A DNA stretch of 64,000 nucleotides from Actinokineospora bangkokensis. Its GTDB lineage: Bacteria > Actinomycetota > Actinomycetes > Mycobacteriales > Pseudonocardiaceae. The position numbers and the translations under genes are program-made. Shown one piece after another: positions 9,013-16,774 of this stretch (position 1 is its first letter; every line of letters starts with the position of its first letter). The notes beneath the pieces were generated by a model. That model worked only from the letters and a program-made list of their open reading frames with translations. It did no database searches and had not been told where the DNA came from. Location: the NCBI RefSeq assembly GCF_001940455.1, contig NZ_MKQR01000004.1, forward strand, positions 5,623-69,622. The letters are read 5' to 3'.

Positions 9013-9904
9013 GGAGCTGCGGCAGCTGGAGTACTTCCTCGCGGTCGTCGACGAGGGCGGCTTCACCCGGGCCGCGGCGAAGGTGCACGTGGCGCAGCCG
9101 GGGGTGAGCGCGCAGGTCAAGCGGCTGGAGCGGGAGCTGGGGCAGGAGCTGCTGGACCGCTCGGGGCGGCAGGTGCGGCTGACCGAGGCGGGGCGCGCCG
9201 TGCTCCCCTTCGCCCGCGCCGCCCTCGCCGCCGTGGCGGGCGCGCGGGACGCGGTGGACGAGCTGGCCGGGCTGGTGCGCGGGCGGGTGGCGGTCGGCAC
9301 CGTCACCTCGCACAGCGTCGACCTGCCCGGGTTGCTCGCCCGCTTCCACGACGCCCACCCCGGGGTGGAGATCACGCTGCTGGAGGGGCCGTCCGGGGCG
9401 CTGGTCGAGCGCGTGCTGGCCGGGACCCTCGACGCCGCCATCGTCTCGCTGGGCCAGGACACCCCGCCGTCGCTGGGGTCGCTGGTGCTCAGCGACGAGG
9501 CGATCACCGCCGCGGTGGCCCACCACCACCCGCTCGCCGGCCGCGACCGGGTGCCGCTGCGCGAGCTGGCCGGGCTGCCGCTGATCTGCCTGCCGCACGG
9601 CACCGGCATCCGGTCGCGCCTGGACGCCGGGTGCGCGGCGGCAGGGGTCGAACCCACCGTGGCGTTCGAGGCGGGGGACCCGGTGCTGCTGGCGCAGTTG
9701 GCGGGCAAGGGGTTGGGCGTGGCGGTGCTCCCGGACTCGCTGGCCCGCTCGCGCGCCGACCTGCACCCGCTGGCGATCGTGGAACCCGCGCTGCGCGGCC
9801 GGTTGGTGTTCGCGTGGCGCGGCGGCGGGCCGGGAAGCCCGGCGGGACGGGCGCTGGTGGCGTTGGCGCGCGCGGAACTGGGACAGGAGTCGGTGGATGG
9901 GTGA
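9011..9904 (+). CDS. LysR-family transcriptional regulator
   Basis: 297 residues, normal for the family. The N-terminal winged helix-turn-helix (residues about 3-62) has the typical start MELRQLEYFLAVVDEGGF, then TRAAAKVHVAQPGVSAQVKRLE, followed by a linker helix and a two-lobe periplasmic-binding-like effector domain (about 90-290). LysR proteins bind T-N11-A sites as tetramers and respond to a small ligand; the ligand here is unknown. Its start codon lies inside a T-N11-A palindrome. The 3' end overlaps the Nudix gene by 8 nt, so the two are co-transcribed, while the divergent SnoaL-like gene is the classical LysR target arrangement. Confidence 0.93.
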   Translation: MELRQLEYFLAVVDEGGFTRAAAKVHVAQPGVSAQVKRLERELGQELLDRSGRQVRLTEAGRAVLPFARAALAAVAGARDAVDELAGLVRGRVAVGTVTSHSVDLPGLLARFHDAHPGVEITLLEGPSGALVERVLAGTLDAAIVSLGQDTPPSLGSLVLSDEAITAAVAHHHPLAGRDRVPLRELAGLPLICLPHGTGIRSRLDAGCAAAGVEPTVAFEAGDPVLLAQLAGKGLGVAVLPDSLARSRADLHPLAIVEPALRGRLVFAWRGGGPGSPAGRALVALARAELGQESVDG

Positions 9905-10421
9905 GCTGGTCGACCTGTACGCGGAGGGTGACCTCTCCGGTGTCGTGACGGGGGTGGCCCCGCGCTGGCGCGTGCGGGCGGAGAACCTGCCGCACGCCGC
10001 CACGCAGGTGCTGCTGCGGGACGGCCGTGGGCGCGTCTACGTCCACCGCCGCACCGCCACCAAGGACATCTACCCCGGCGCGCACGACGCCTGGGCGGGC
10101 GGGGTGATCGCGTCGGGCGAGGACATCGACGCGGGTGCGCAGCGCGAACTGGCCGAGGAGCTGGGCGTCACGAGCCGCATCCGCCCCTGCTTCCGCTACT
10201 GGTACCGCGACGAGCAGGCCAACTACCTCGCCTGCGTCTACGAGGCCACCCACCGCCCCGCCGACGGGCCGGTGCGCCACCAGCCGCAGGAGGTCGCCGA
10301 GGGGTGGTGGATGCCGTGGGACGAGCTGCTGCGCCGCCTCGACGACCCCGCCTGGCCGTTCACCCCGGACGGCCGCGAGTCGGTCAGGCGCTACCTGGCC
10401 TTCGGCCCAGGTTCGCGGTGA
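9897..10421 (+). CDS. Nudix hydrolase
   Basis: 174 residues with a perfect Nudix box, G-x5-E-x7-REU-x-EE-x-GU, at residues 69-91 (core ELAEELGV), which binds Mg2+ and hydrolyses nucleoside diphosphates linked to another group. The preceding VYVHRRTATKDIYPGAHDAWAGG block resembles the isopentenyl-diphosphate isomerase/YfcD branch rather than MutT, so the substrate may not be a nucleotide. The start ATG is inside the end of lysR and has an AGGAG at about 9884-9888. The 3' end overlaps the convergent iron-sulfur gene by 38 bp. Confidence 0.9.
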   Translation: MGELVDLYAEGDLSGVVTGVAPRWRVRAENLPHAATQVLLRDGRGRVYVHRRTATKDIYPGAHDAWAGGVIASGEDIDAGAQRELAEELGVTSRIRPCFRYWYRDEQANYLACVYEATHRPADGPVRHQPQEVAEGWWMPWDELLRRLDDPAWPFTPDGRESVRRYLAFGPGSR

Positions 10422-11433
10422 CCTGCTTCGTCGGCTTGTGCGGGAAGCGGCGCGCGGCGTGCTCCTCGGCCGCCGACCCGGCGTGGACGTAGAGCGGTTC
10501 CACCTTGTCTTGCAAGGGTTTGAGCACGGTGTCCAGGAAGGCCTTGCGGTCGTCGAGGTACGGGCCGATGACGTCCTCGCCCGCCGGGCAGACGGCCATG
10601 CAGTACGCCGCCTTGTAGTTCGGCTTGAACGACAGGCTCTGCCACATCGACGCGTTCTCCGAGTCGGTGACCCGCGACCGGAAGTCGGCGCCGTCGCGGC
10701 TGTCGGCCACGGTCTCCACCCACTCGGTGAACCCGCCCATGAACTCCCGGTAGTTGTGCGTCGAGCACGCCAGCCAGTCGAAGTCCTCGCCGTCCTTCTT
10801 GATCGCCCCGACCGGGCAGGCCGCCACGCACAGCTTGCACTCCAGGCAGGGGTTGTAGTCCAGTGCGGTGCCGTGCGCGGACACCTCGGCGTCGAGCAGC
10901 AGGGTGGCGAGCAGGATGAAGTTGCCGAACCGGGGGTGGATGACGTTTCGGTGGATCCCCATGGCGCCCATGCCCGCGGCGACCGCCACCGTCTTGTGCG
11001 CCACCACCCAGATGCGGCCGGGGTAGCGGCCCATCTCCATCGGGAACGTCGCCGACGGGTTGAGCGCCCGCACGCCCGCGTCCTCCAGTTCGCGCACCAC
11101 CTGCCGGGCGGCGGCGTTGATCAGCTCGCCCGCGTGGTGGAACTCCTGGTTGGCCACGCTGCGCGCGGGGGAGCGCACGTCCTCCCGGTTCATCCGCACC
11201 ACCAGCGACACCAGCGTGCGCGTGCCGGGCATGGCCGCGAGCGCGTGCTCGCGCTCGCCCGCGAGGTCGGGGTGGTCGAGCGGTACGGCGGCCGCGTCGT
11301 CGGCGCCCGCGCGCAGGCACAGCTCGCGCAGCCAGCCCGCGTCGAGCACGGCCGGTCCCGGGCGTTCCCCCCGTTCCCGCACCGCGCGCACCGACGGGTG
11401 CTCGGCCAGCTTGCGCGGCAGTTCCTTCGGCAT
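10384..11433 (-). CDS. 4Fe-4S oxidoreductase related to epoxyqueuosine reductase / reductive dehalogenase-like proteins
   Basis: 349 residues from the ATG at 11433, preceded by AGGGAGGG at 7-nt spacing. A ferredoxin-type cluster motif CLECKLCVAACP supplies Cys196, 199, 202 and 206. A second partial set, CMAVCP (Cys278 and 282), with a third cysteine in LACS (Cys223), probably holds another cluster. The N-terminal half resembles the cobalamin-binding scaffold of QueG-like proteins, but I cannot identify cobalamin contacts, so it should not be named queG. It is probably a cytosolic redox enzyme. It is divergent from a tetR gene across three palindromic operators and is the likely regulated target. 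Confidence 0.75.
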   Translation of the reverse strand: MPKELPRKLAEHPSVRAVRERGERPGPAVLDAGWLRELCLRAGADDAAAVPLDHPDLAGEREHALAAMPGTRTLVSLVVRMNREDVRSPARSVANQEFHHAGELINAAARQVVRELEDAGVRALNPSATFPMEMGRYPGRIWVVAHKTVAVAAGMGAMGIHRNVIHPRFGNFILLATLLLDAEVSAHGTALDYNPCLECKLCVAACPVGAIKKDGEDFDWLACSTHNYREFMGGFTEWVETVADSRDGADFRSRVTDSENASMWQSLSFKPNYKAAYCMAVCPAGEDVIGPYLDDRKAFLDTVLKPLQDKVEPLYVHAGSAAEEHAARRFPHKPTKQVTANLGRRPGSA

Positions 11434-11453
11434 GGGCGCACCCTCCCTGTTGC

Positions 11454-11526
11454 GGACCGATCGGTCCCGGACCGGCCGGTCCATCATCGGCGGTGGCGTC
11501 CGGCGCCGTCAAGGACCGATCGGTCC
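11454..11526. promoter_or_regulatory. Three 14-bp palindromic TetR operators
   Basis: GGACCGATCGGTCC occurs at 11454-11467 and again at 11513-11526. A variant with one changed central base pair per half, GGACCGGCCGGTCC, lies at 11469-11482. All three are perfect palindromes in the divergent promoter region between the iron-sulfur gene and the tetR gene; the third sits directly upstream of the tetR -10 box. Confidence 0.8.
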
Positions 11527-11528
11527 GT

Positions 11529-11534
11529 TATGCT
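11529..11534 (+). promoter_or_regulatory. -10 box of the tetR gene (leaderless)
   Basis: TATGCT followed by 6 nt and the GTG start at 11541, with no ribosome binding site. The adjacent operator palindrome ends at 11526, so bound repressor would block this promoter. Confidence 0.6.
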
Positions 11535-11540
11535 CGGGGC

Positions 11541-12098
11541 GTGGCACGCACCCCCGCACCGGGCACCCGCGAGCGCGTCCTCGCCGCGGCGAGCGCGCTG
11601 TTCTACGCGCACGGCGTCCGCGCGGTGGGCATGAACCGGGTGATCCAGGAGGCGGGCACCGGCAAGAACCTGCTGTACCGGCACTTCCCGGAGAAGGCGG
11701 ACCTCGTCGCCGCCTACCTCGCCCGCGTCGTCGAGATCCGCACGGCGGAGGCCGCGGCCGCCCTCGCGGGTGCGACGTCCCCGCGCGACCGGCTGCTCGC
11801 GCTGGTGCGGGAAGTGGCGGACAAGGTGGCGAGCCCGGCGTTCCGGGGCTGCGCGTTCCGCAACTACCTCGCGGAGTTCCCCGACCGCGAGGACGAGGCG
11901 CCCGCGGCCGTCGCGCGGGACTACCTGCGGCGGACTCGGCGGCAGGTCGCGGAACTGGCACCCTCGGCGGAGGTCGCGGAGCGGGTGTGGCTGGTGGTCG
12001 ACGGCCTGTACCTGCGAGCCGCCTACCTCGACGCGGGCGAGGACCGGGAGGCCGCGGGGCGGGCGGCGGTGGACCTGGTGGAATCGCTCCTGCGGTGA
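11541..12098 (+). CDS. TetR-family transcriptional repressor
   Basis: 185 residues from the GTG at 11541, which begins the typical N-terminus (TPAPGTRERVLAAASALFYAHGVRAVGMNRV); an in-frame start at 11493 would run through the operator and is unlikely. The helix-turn-helix is QEAGTGKNLLYRHFPEKADLV (residues about 35-55), followed by a divergent ligand-binding domain. A TetR repressor of this sort binds palindromes as a dimer and is released by a ligand. The three 14-bp palindromes immediately upstream are its evident sites, so it probably controls itself and the divergent iron-sulfur oxidoreductase. Confidence 0.92.
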   Translation: MARTPAPGTRERVLAAASALFYAHGVRAVGMNRVIQEAGTGKNLLYRHFPEKADLVAAYLARVVEIRTAEAAAALAGATSPRDRLLALVREVADKVASPAFRGCAFRNYLAEFPDREDEAPAAVARDYLRRTRRQVAELAPSAEVAERVWLVVDGLYLRAAYLDAGEDREAAGRAAVDLVESLLR

Positions 12099-12164
12099 CA
12101 GCCCGTGCTGGGACGATCCGCCAAAAGACGCTAGATCGCCCGACCGCCGTGTCCTAGGTTCTGC

Positions 12165-12183
12165 TTAGGCGACCCTTACCTGG
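12165..12183 (+). promoter_or_regulatory. Possible IdeR/DtxR iron box
   Basis: TTAGGCGACCCTTACCTGG agrees with 12 of 19 positions of the DtxR/IdeR consensus as I remember it (TTAGGTTAGGCTAACCTAA), including both outer half-site cores TTAGG and ACCT. It lies 10 bp before the heme oxygenase start, where an iron repressor would be expected. Confidence 0.4.
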
Positions 12184-12192
12184 ACGGTGGCG

Positions 12193-12840
12193 ATGACGGC
12201 GGTGGACGAGGGCTTCGCGGCGCGGCTGCGGGCGGCGACGCGGGACGAGCACGAGCGGGCCGAGCGCTCGGCGTTCGTCGCGGACCTGCTGGGGGGCAGG
12301 CTCGGGCTGGGCGCCTACGCGGCCCTGCTGGCCCAGAGCCACGTGTTCTACGGCGTGCTGGAGGAGGCGGGCGAGCACTGGCGCGGGGACGCGGTGGTCG
12401 GCCGGTTCGTCATCGACGGCCTGCTGCGCCGCGGCGCCCTGGAGCGCGACCTCGCGTACCTGCTGGGCCCGGGGTGGCGCGCGGGCGTGCGGCCGCTGCC
12501 CGCGACGCTGTCCTACGTGGACCGGCTGCGCGAGGTGTGCTTCACCGACCGGGGCGCCTTCGTCGCCCACCACTACACCCGCTACCTCGGGGACCTCTCC
12601 GGCGGGCAGGTCATCCGCCGCAGGCTCAAGGACCTCTTCGGGCTCGACGGCGACGGCGTGCGCTTCTACGACTTCGACGCCGTCGGCAAGCCCAAGCCGT
12701 TCCGCGACCACTACCGCGACCTGCTCGACACGACCGCGTGGGACGAGGACGAGCGGGCGTCGCTGATCTCCGAGGCCAACGTGGCCTTCCGGCTCAACCG
12801 CGCGGTCTTCGACGACCTGGGGGGCGTCCACCACGCCTGA
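12193..12840 (+). CDS. hmuO: Heme oxygenase (HmuO/HO-1 type)
   Basis: 215 residues from ATG 12193 (GTG 12187 is an alternative two codons earlier). The all-helical HO-1 family cleaves heme to biliverdin, CO and Fe2+. The proximal heme ligand is His20 in RDEHERAE, the same number as in Corynebacterium HmuO. The distal helix carries YTRYLGDLSGGQ, the glycine-rich kink over the heme with its conserved Asp. Length equals the family norm. It is cytosolic and serves iron recovery from heme. No heme transporter is adjacent. A possible iron box precedes it, consistent with induction under iron limitation. Confidence 0.92.
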   Translation: MTAVDEGFAARLRAATRDEHERAERSAFVADLLGGRLGLGAYAALLAQSHVFYGVLEEAGEHWRGDAVVGRFVIDGLLRRGALERDLAYLLGPGWRAGVRPLPATLSYVDRLREVCFTDRGAFVAHHYTRYLGDLSGGQVIRRRLKDLFGLDGDGVRFYDFDAVGKPKPFRDHYRDLLDTTAWDEDERASLISEANVAFRLNRAVFDDLGGVHHA

Positions 12841-12929
12841 CCCCGGGGGTGTCGAGCCCCCGGGAGGAGACGACGCGCACACAACATGTGGTGCCGCTAC
12901 CGGTCGACGCGCCTGTGTATTGTGCCGAG

Positions 12930-13110
12930 CAGCTGGTTCGGCCACCCCGCCAGGGTGGTCGTCGCAAGAGGGAACCCGGTGCGAGTCCGGGACTGCCCCG
13001 CAGCGGTGAACGGGAACGACCGCCGTCAGGAAGCACTGGGCCCCGGCCCGGGAAGCGACGGCCAGTAGGTCCGCCTTCGGGCGGGTGCCCGTGAGTCCGA
13101 AGACCTGCCA
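12930..13110 (+). promoter_or_regulatory. Cobalamin (B12) riboswitch upstream of nrdAB
   Basis: The core reads AAGAGGGAACCCGGTG CGAG from about 12966, followed by the conserved TGCCCCGCAGCGGTGA segment, paired arms, and the 3' B12 box TGAGTCCGAAGACCTGCC at 13092-13109. These are the defining parts of the Rfam cobalamin aptamer in the right order and spacing. Binding of adenosylcobalamin would turn off the downstream class Ia ribonucleotide reductase, an arrangement described for Streptomyces nrdAB. The 5' boundary is approximate. Confidence 0.93.
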
Positions 13111-13188
13111 GCGCCCCGCGTGCGACCGCGCGCGGGTGTCCGGGCCCCGAGGGAGGGCCCGAGGACAGCGCGGTCACCCCTGCCCGCC

Positions 13189-13226
13189 TCTCCTCGGCCC
13201 CGCCCCCGCGGCCGCTCGCGAGGAGA
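13189..13226 (+). promoter_or_regulatory. SD-sequestering hairpin, likely riboswitch expression platform
   Basis: TCTCCTCG (13189-13196) is exactly complementary to CGAGGAGA (13219-13226), which contains the nrdA ribosome binding site. The stem is 8 bp with a GC-rich loop, so the B12 aptamer probably acts on translation initiation. Confidence 0.6.
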
Positions 13227-13230
13227 GAGC

Positions 13231-15603
13231 GTGACGGCAGCACCCACCACCCACCCAGCACCCGCCGGAACCGGCCCAGCAGCCCCGACAGGCGTGCGCG
13301 TGCGCGGGCGCGACGGCGCCCTGGTCCCGGTCGACCTCGACGAGGTCGTCGCCGAGGTGACCCGCGCCGCCGCGGGGCTCACCGAGGTCGACCCGCTGCG
13401 GGTGGCCACCAAGACCCTCAGCGGCCTCTACGACGGCGCCACCGCGGCCGAGCTGGACCGGCTGCGCGTCCAGACCGCCGCCGAGCTGGTGGCCGAGGAG
13501 CCGCAGTACAGCAAGCTCGCCGCGGCCCTGCTCGGCGCCTGCCTCGACCGGGAGGTGCGCGGCCAGGGCATCACCTCCTTCAGCGCCTCGATCGCCGTCG
13601 GCCACGCCCAGGGCCTCATCGGCGACACCACGGCCGCGTTCGTCGCCGAGCACGCCGAGGTCCTCGACGCCGCCGTCGACCCCGAGGCCGACCGGCGGTT
13701 CGAGTACTTCGGGCTGCGCACCGTGCACGACCGCTACCTGCTGCGCCACCCGTCGACCCGGCTGGTGGTCGAGGCGCCCCAGCACTGGCTGCTGCGGGTG
13801 GCCTGCGGGCTGTCCACCACCCCGCGCGAGGCGATCGGCTTCTACCGGCTGCTGTCGTCGCTGGCGTACCTGCCCAGCTCGCCCACCCTGTTCAACTCCG
13901 GCACCCGGCACACCCAGATGTCGTCGTGCTACCTGCTCGACTCCCCGCGCGACGAGCTGGAGTCGATCTACGAGCGGTACGCCCAGGTGGCCAGGCTGTC
14001 GAAGTTCGCGGGCGGCATCGGCGTGCAGTGGTCGCGGGTGCGCTCGCGCGGGGCGCTGATCCGCGGCACCAACGGCCACTCCAACGGAATCGTCCCCTGG
14101 CTGCGCACCCTCGACGCCTCGGTGGCCGCGGTGAACCAGGGCGGGCGGCGCAAGGGCGCGGCGTGCGTCTACCTCGAACCCTGGCACCCCGACGTCGAGG
14201 AGTTCCTGGAGCTGCGCGACAACACCGGCGAGGACGCCCGCCGCACGCACAACCTCAACCTGGCCAACTGGGTGCCCGACGAGTTCATGCGCCGGGTGGA
14301 GGCCGACGCCGACTGGTCGCTGTTCGACCCCGACGAGGTGCCCGAGCTGCCCGACCTGTGGGGCGCGGACTTCGACCGCGCCTACCGGCGGGCCGAGGCC
14401 GACGGCCGCGCCGTGCGCACCGTCCGCGCCCGCGACCTCTACGGCCGGATGATGCGCACGCTCGCCCAGACCGGCAACGGGTGGATGACCTTCAAGGACA
14501 CCGCCAACCGCACCTGCAACCAGACCGCCGAGCCCGGCGCCGTGGTGCACCTGTCCAACCTGTGCACCGAGATCCTGGAGGTCACCAGCGACGAGGAGAC
14601 CGCGGTGTGCAACCTCGGCTCCGTGAACCTCGCCGCGCACGTCACCCCGGCAGGCGTCGAGTGGGAGGCGCTGCGGGCCACCGTGCGCACGGCGGTGCTG
14701 TTCCTCGACCGCGTGATCGACGTCAACTTCTACCCCACCGAGCAGGCCGCCCGCAGCAACCCGCGGTGGCGCCCGGTCGGGCTCGGCGTCATGGGCCTGC
14801 AGGACGTGTTCTTCACCCTGCGCCTGCCCTTCGACTCCGCCGAGGCGCGCGAGCTGTCCACGCGCATCGCCGAGGAGGTGTACCTCACCGCCCTCGACGC
14901 CTCGGTCGACCTGGCCCTGGAGCACGGCCCGCACCCCGCCTACGCGGGCACCCGGGCCGCGCGCGGGCAGCTGCAACCCGACCTGTGGGGGGGCACGCCC
15001 ACCCAGGCCGAGCGCTGGGCCCTGCTGCGCCGCCGGATCGCCGCCCACGGCCTGCGCAACTCGCTGCTGGTGGCGGTGGCGCCGACGGCCACCATCGCCT
15101 CGATCGCGGGCTGCTTCGAGTGCATCGAGCCGCAGGTGTCCAACACGTTCAAGCGCGAGACCCTGTCCGGGGAGTTCTTGCAGGTCAACACCTACCTGGT
15201 GCGGGAGCTGAAGGCGCGGGGGCTGTGGACGGCCGACACCCGCGCCGCGCTCAAGCGCGCGGACGGGTCCGTGCAGGGCTTCACCGAGCTGCCCGAGGAC
15301 GTGCGGCGGCTGTTCCGCACGGCGTGGGAGCTGCCGCAGCGGGCGCTGATCGACCTGGCCGCCGCGCGCGGCCCGTACGTCGACCAGAGCCAGTCGCTGA
15401 ACCTGTTCGCGGCCGCGCCCACCATCGGCAAGCTGTCCTCGATGTACCTGCACGCCTGGAAGTCCGGGCTCAAGACCACCTACTACCTGCGCTCGCGCCC
15501 CGCGACGCGCATCCAGCAGGCCACCGTGCCCGGCGCCGCCGCGCCGGTCGAGGCCGTCGCCTGCTCCCTGGAGAACCCCGAGACCTGCGAGGCCTGCCAG
15601 TGA
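13231..15603 (+). CDS. nrdA: Class Ia ribonucleoside-diphosphate reductase, alpha subunit
   Basis: 790 residues from the GTG at 13231, chosen because AGGAGAGA precedes it and the upstream in-frame stretch belongs to the riboswitch platform. The N-terminal ATP-cone (about residues 22-110) gives allosteric activity control. The catalytic ten-stranded barrel carries SSCYLLD (first redox Cys), NLCTEI (active-site Cys and Glu) and PTATIASI. The C-terminus ends in a CEACQ tail that relays electrons from thioredoxin. Reduces NDPs to dNDPs with the radical from NrdB. nrdB overlaps it by a GTGA. Expression should fall when adenosylcobalamin is plentiful, implying a B12-dependent class II enzyme elsewhere in the genome. 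Confidence 0.96.
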   Translation: MTAAPTTHPAPAGTGPAAPTGVRVRGRDGALVPVDLDEVVAEVTRAAAGLTEVDPLRVATKTLSGLYDGATAAELDRLRVQTAAELVAEEPQYSKLAAALLGACLDREVRGQGITSFSASIAVGHAQGLIGDTTAAFVAEHAEVLDAAVDPEADRRFEYFGLRTVHDRYLLRHPSTRLVVEAPQHWLLRVACGLSTTPREAIGFYRLLSSLAYLPSSPTLFNSGTRHTQMSSCYLLDSPRDELESIYERYAQVARLSKFAGGIGVQWSRVRSRGALIRGTNGHSNGIVPWLRTLDASVAAVNQGGRRKGAACVYLEPWHPDVEEFLELRDNTGEDARRTHNLNLANWVPDEFMRRVEADADWSLFDPDEVPELPDLWGADFDRAYRRAEADGRAVRTVRARDLYGRMMRTLAQTGNGWMTFKDTANRTCNQTAEPGAVVHLSNLCTEILEVTSDEETAVCNLGSVNLAAHVTPAGVEWEALRATVRTAVLFLDRVIDVNFYPTEQAARSNPRWRPVGLGVMGLQDVFFTLRLPFDSAEARELSTRIAEEVYLTALDASVDLALEHGPHPAYAGTRAARGQLQPDLWGGTPTQAERWALLRRRIAAHGLRNSLLVAVAPTATIASIAGCFECIEPQVSNTFKRETLSGEFLQVNTYLVRELKARGLWTADTRAALKRADGSVQGFTELPEDVRRLFRTAWELPQRALIDLAAARGPYVDQSQSLNLFAAAPTIGKLSSMYLHAWKSGLKTTYYLRSRPATRIQQATVPGAAAPVEAVACSLENPETCEACQ

Positions 15604-16610
15604 CCCGCCCCACGACGCTGCTCGACCCCGGCATGGACCTGACGCTGCGGCCGATGCGCTACCCCCGCTTCTACGACCGCTTCCGCGACGCCATCAAGAA
15701 CACCTGGACCGTCGAGGAGGTGGACCTGCACTCCGACCTGGCCGACCTGGCCGCGCTCTCGGCGGCCGAGCGGCACCTGGTGCAGCGGCTGGTCGCCTTC
15801 TTCGCCACCGGCGACACCATCGTGGCCAACAACCTGGTGCTCAACCTCTACCAGCACGTCAACGCCCCCGAGGCCCGGCTGTACCTGTCGCGGCAGCTGT
15901 TCGAGGAGGCCGTGCACGTCCAGTTCTACCTGACCCTGCTCGACACCTACCTGCCCGACGAGCAGGAGCGGGCGCAAGCGTTTGCCGCCGTGGAGAACAT
16001 CCCCTCCATCCGCGACAAGGCCGAGTTCTGCTTCCGCTGGATCGACTCCCTCGCCGCGCTCGACCGGCTGCGGACGCGGGCCGACCGGCGGGCGTTCCTG
16101 CTCAACCTGATCTGCTTCGCCGCCTGCATCGAGGGCCTGTTCTTCTACGGCGCCTTCGCCTACGTGTACTTCCTGCGCTCCCGGGGCCTGCTCAACGGCC
16201 TGGCCTCGGGCACCAACTGGGTGTTCCGCGACGAGTCGATGCACATGGCGTTCGCCTTCGACGTCGTCGACCAGGTGCGCGCCGAGGAACCGGAGCTGTT
16301 CGACGAGGAGTTGGCCGAGCAGGTCCGGGCCATGCTGCGCGAGGCCGTCGACGCCGAGACCCGCTTCGCCGAGGACCTGCTCGGCGGCGGCGTGGCGGGC
16401 ATGACCCCGGCGGACATGCGCGCCTACCTGGAGCACGTGGCCGACCGCAGGCTCGCCGCGCTGGGCATCGACCCGGTCTTCGGCTCGGCCAACCCGTTCG
16501 CCTTCATGGAGCTGCAGGACGTGCAGGAGCTGTCGAACTTCTTCGAGCGCCGCGTCTCGGCCTACCAGGTCGCCGTCCCCGGCACGGTGTCGTTCGACGA
16601 GGACTTCTGA
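15600..16610 (+). CDS. nrdB: Class Ia ribonucleoside-diphosphate reductase, beta subunit
   Basis: 336 residues from a GTG that overlaps the nrdA stop (GTGA), so translation is coupled. The di-iron site is complete by alignment: Asp72 (GDTIVANN), Glu103 and His106 (FEEAVHVQFY), a Glu in CIEGLFFYGAF, and Glu/His in FRDESMHMAF. Tyr110 matches the E. coli radical tyrosine Tyr122, each ligand being offset by 12. The C-terminus SFDEDF is the usual acidic tail that docks into NrdA. Oxygen is needed to form the radical. A strong hairpin terminator follows within 2 bp of the stop. Confidence 0.96.
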   Translation: MTRPTTLLDPGMDLTLRPMRYPRFYDRFRDAIKNTWTVEEVDLHSDLADLAALSAAERHLVQRLVAFFATGDTIVANNLVLNLYQHVNAPEARLYLSRQLFEEAVHVQFYLTLLDTYLPDEQERAQAFAAVENIPSIRDKAEFCFRWIDSLAALDRLRTRADRRAFLLNLICFAACIEGLFFYGAFAYVYFLRSRGLLNGLASGTNWVFRDESMHMAFAFDVVDQVRAEEPELFDEELAEQVRAMLREAVDAETRFAEDLLGGGVAGMTPADMRAYLEHVADRRLAALGIDPVFGSANPFAFMELQDVQELSNFFERRVSAYQVAVPGTVSFDEDF

Positions 16611-16611
16611 C

Positions 16612-16650
16612 CCGCGTCCCCGGGGGCCCCGCCCGCCCCCGGGGACGCGG
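16612..16650 (+). terminator. nrdAB terminator hairpin
   Basis: A perfect 16-bp stem (16612-16627 with 16635-16650) around a 7-nt loop begins 2 bp after the nrdB stop. No U-tract is present, which is common for intrinsic terminators in this GC range. Confidence 0.75.
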
Positions 16651-16774
16651 TGACGCAGCGGCACGCGGACTGGACCATCGGTGTCGCGGAATCACCCGAA
16701 CTCCTGCGTGCGCCCCCGCGCCCCCCGCCGCTACCGTCGAACTCCCCGAACCCCGCCACCCAGGAGAACGGCCC

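Noticed and set aside
10384-11433. Calling the iron-sulfur protein QueG
   Set aside because: Cluster motifs agree, but cobalamin-binding and tRNA-recognition features could not be confirmed, and length and regulation differ.
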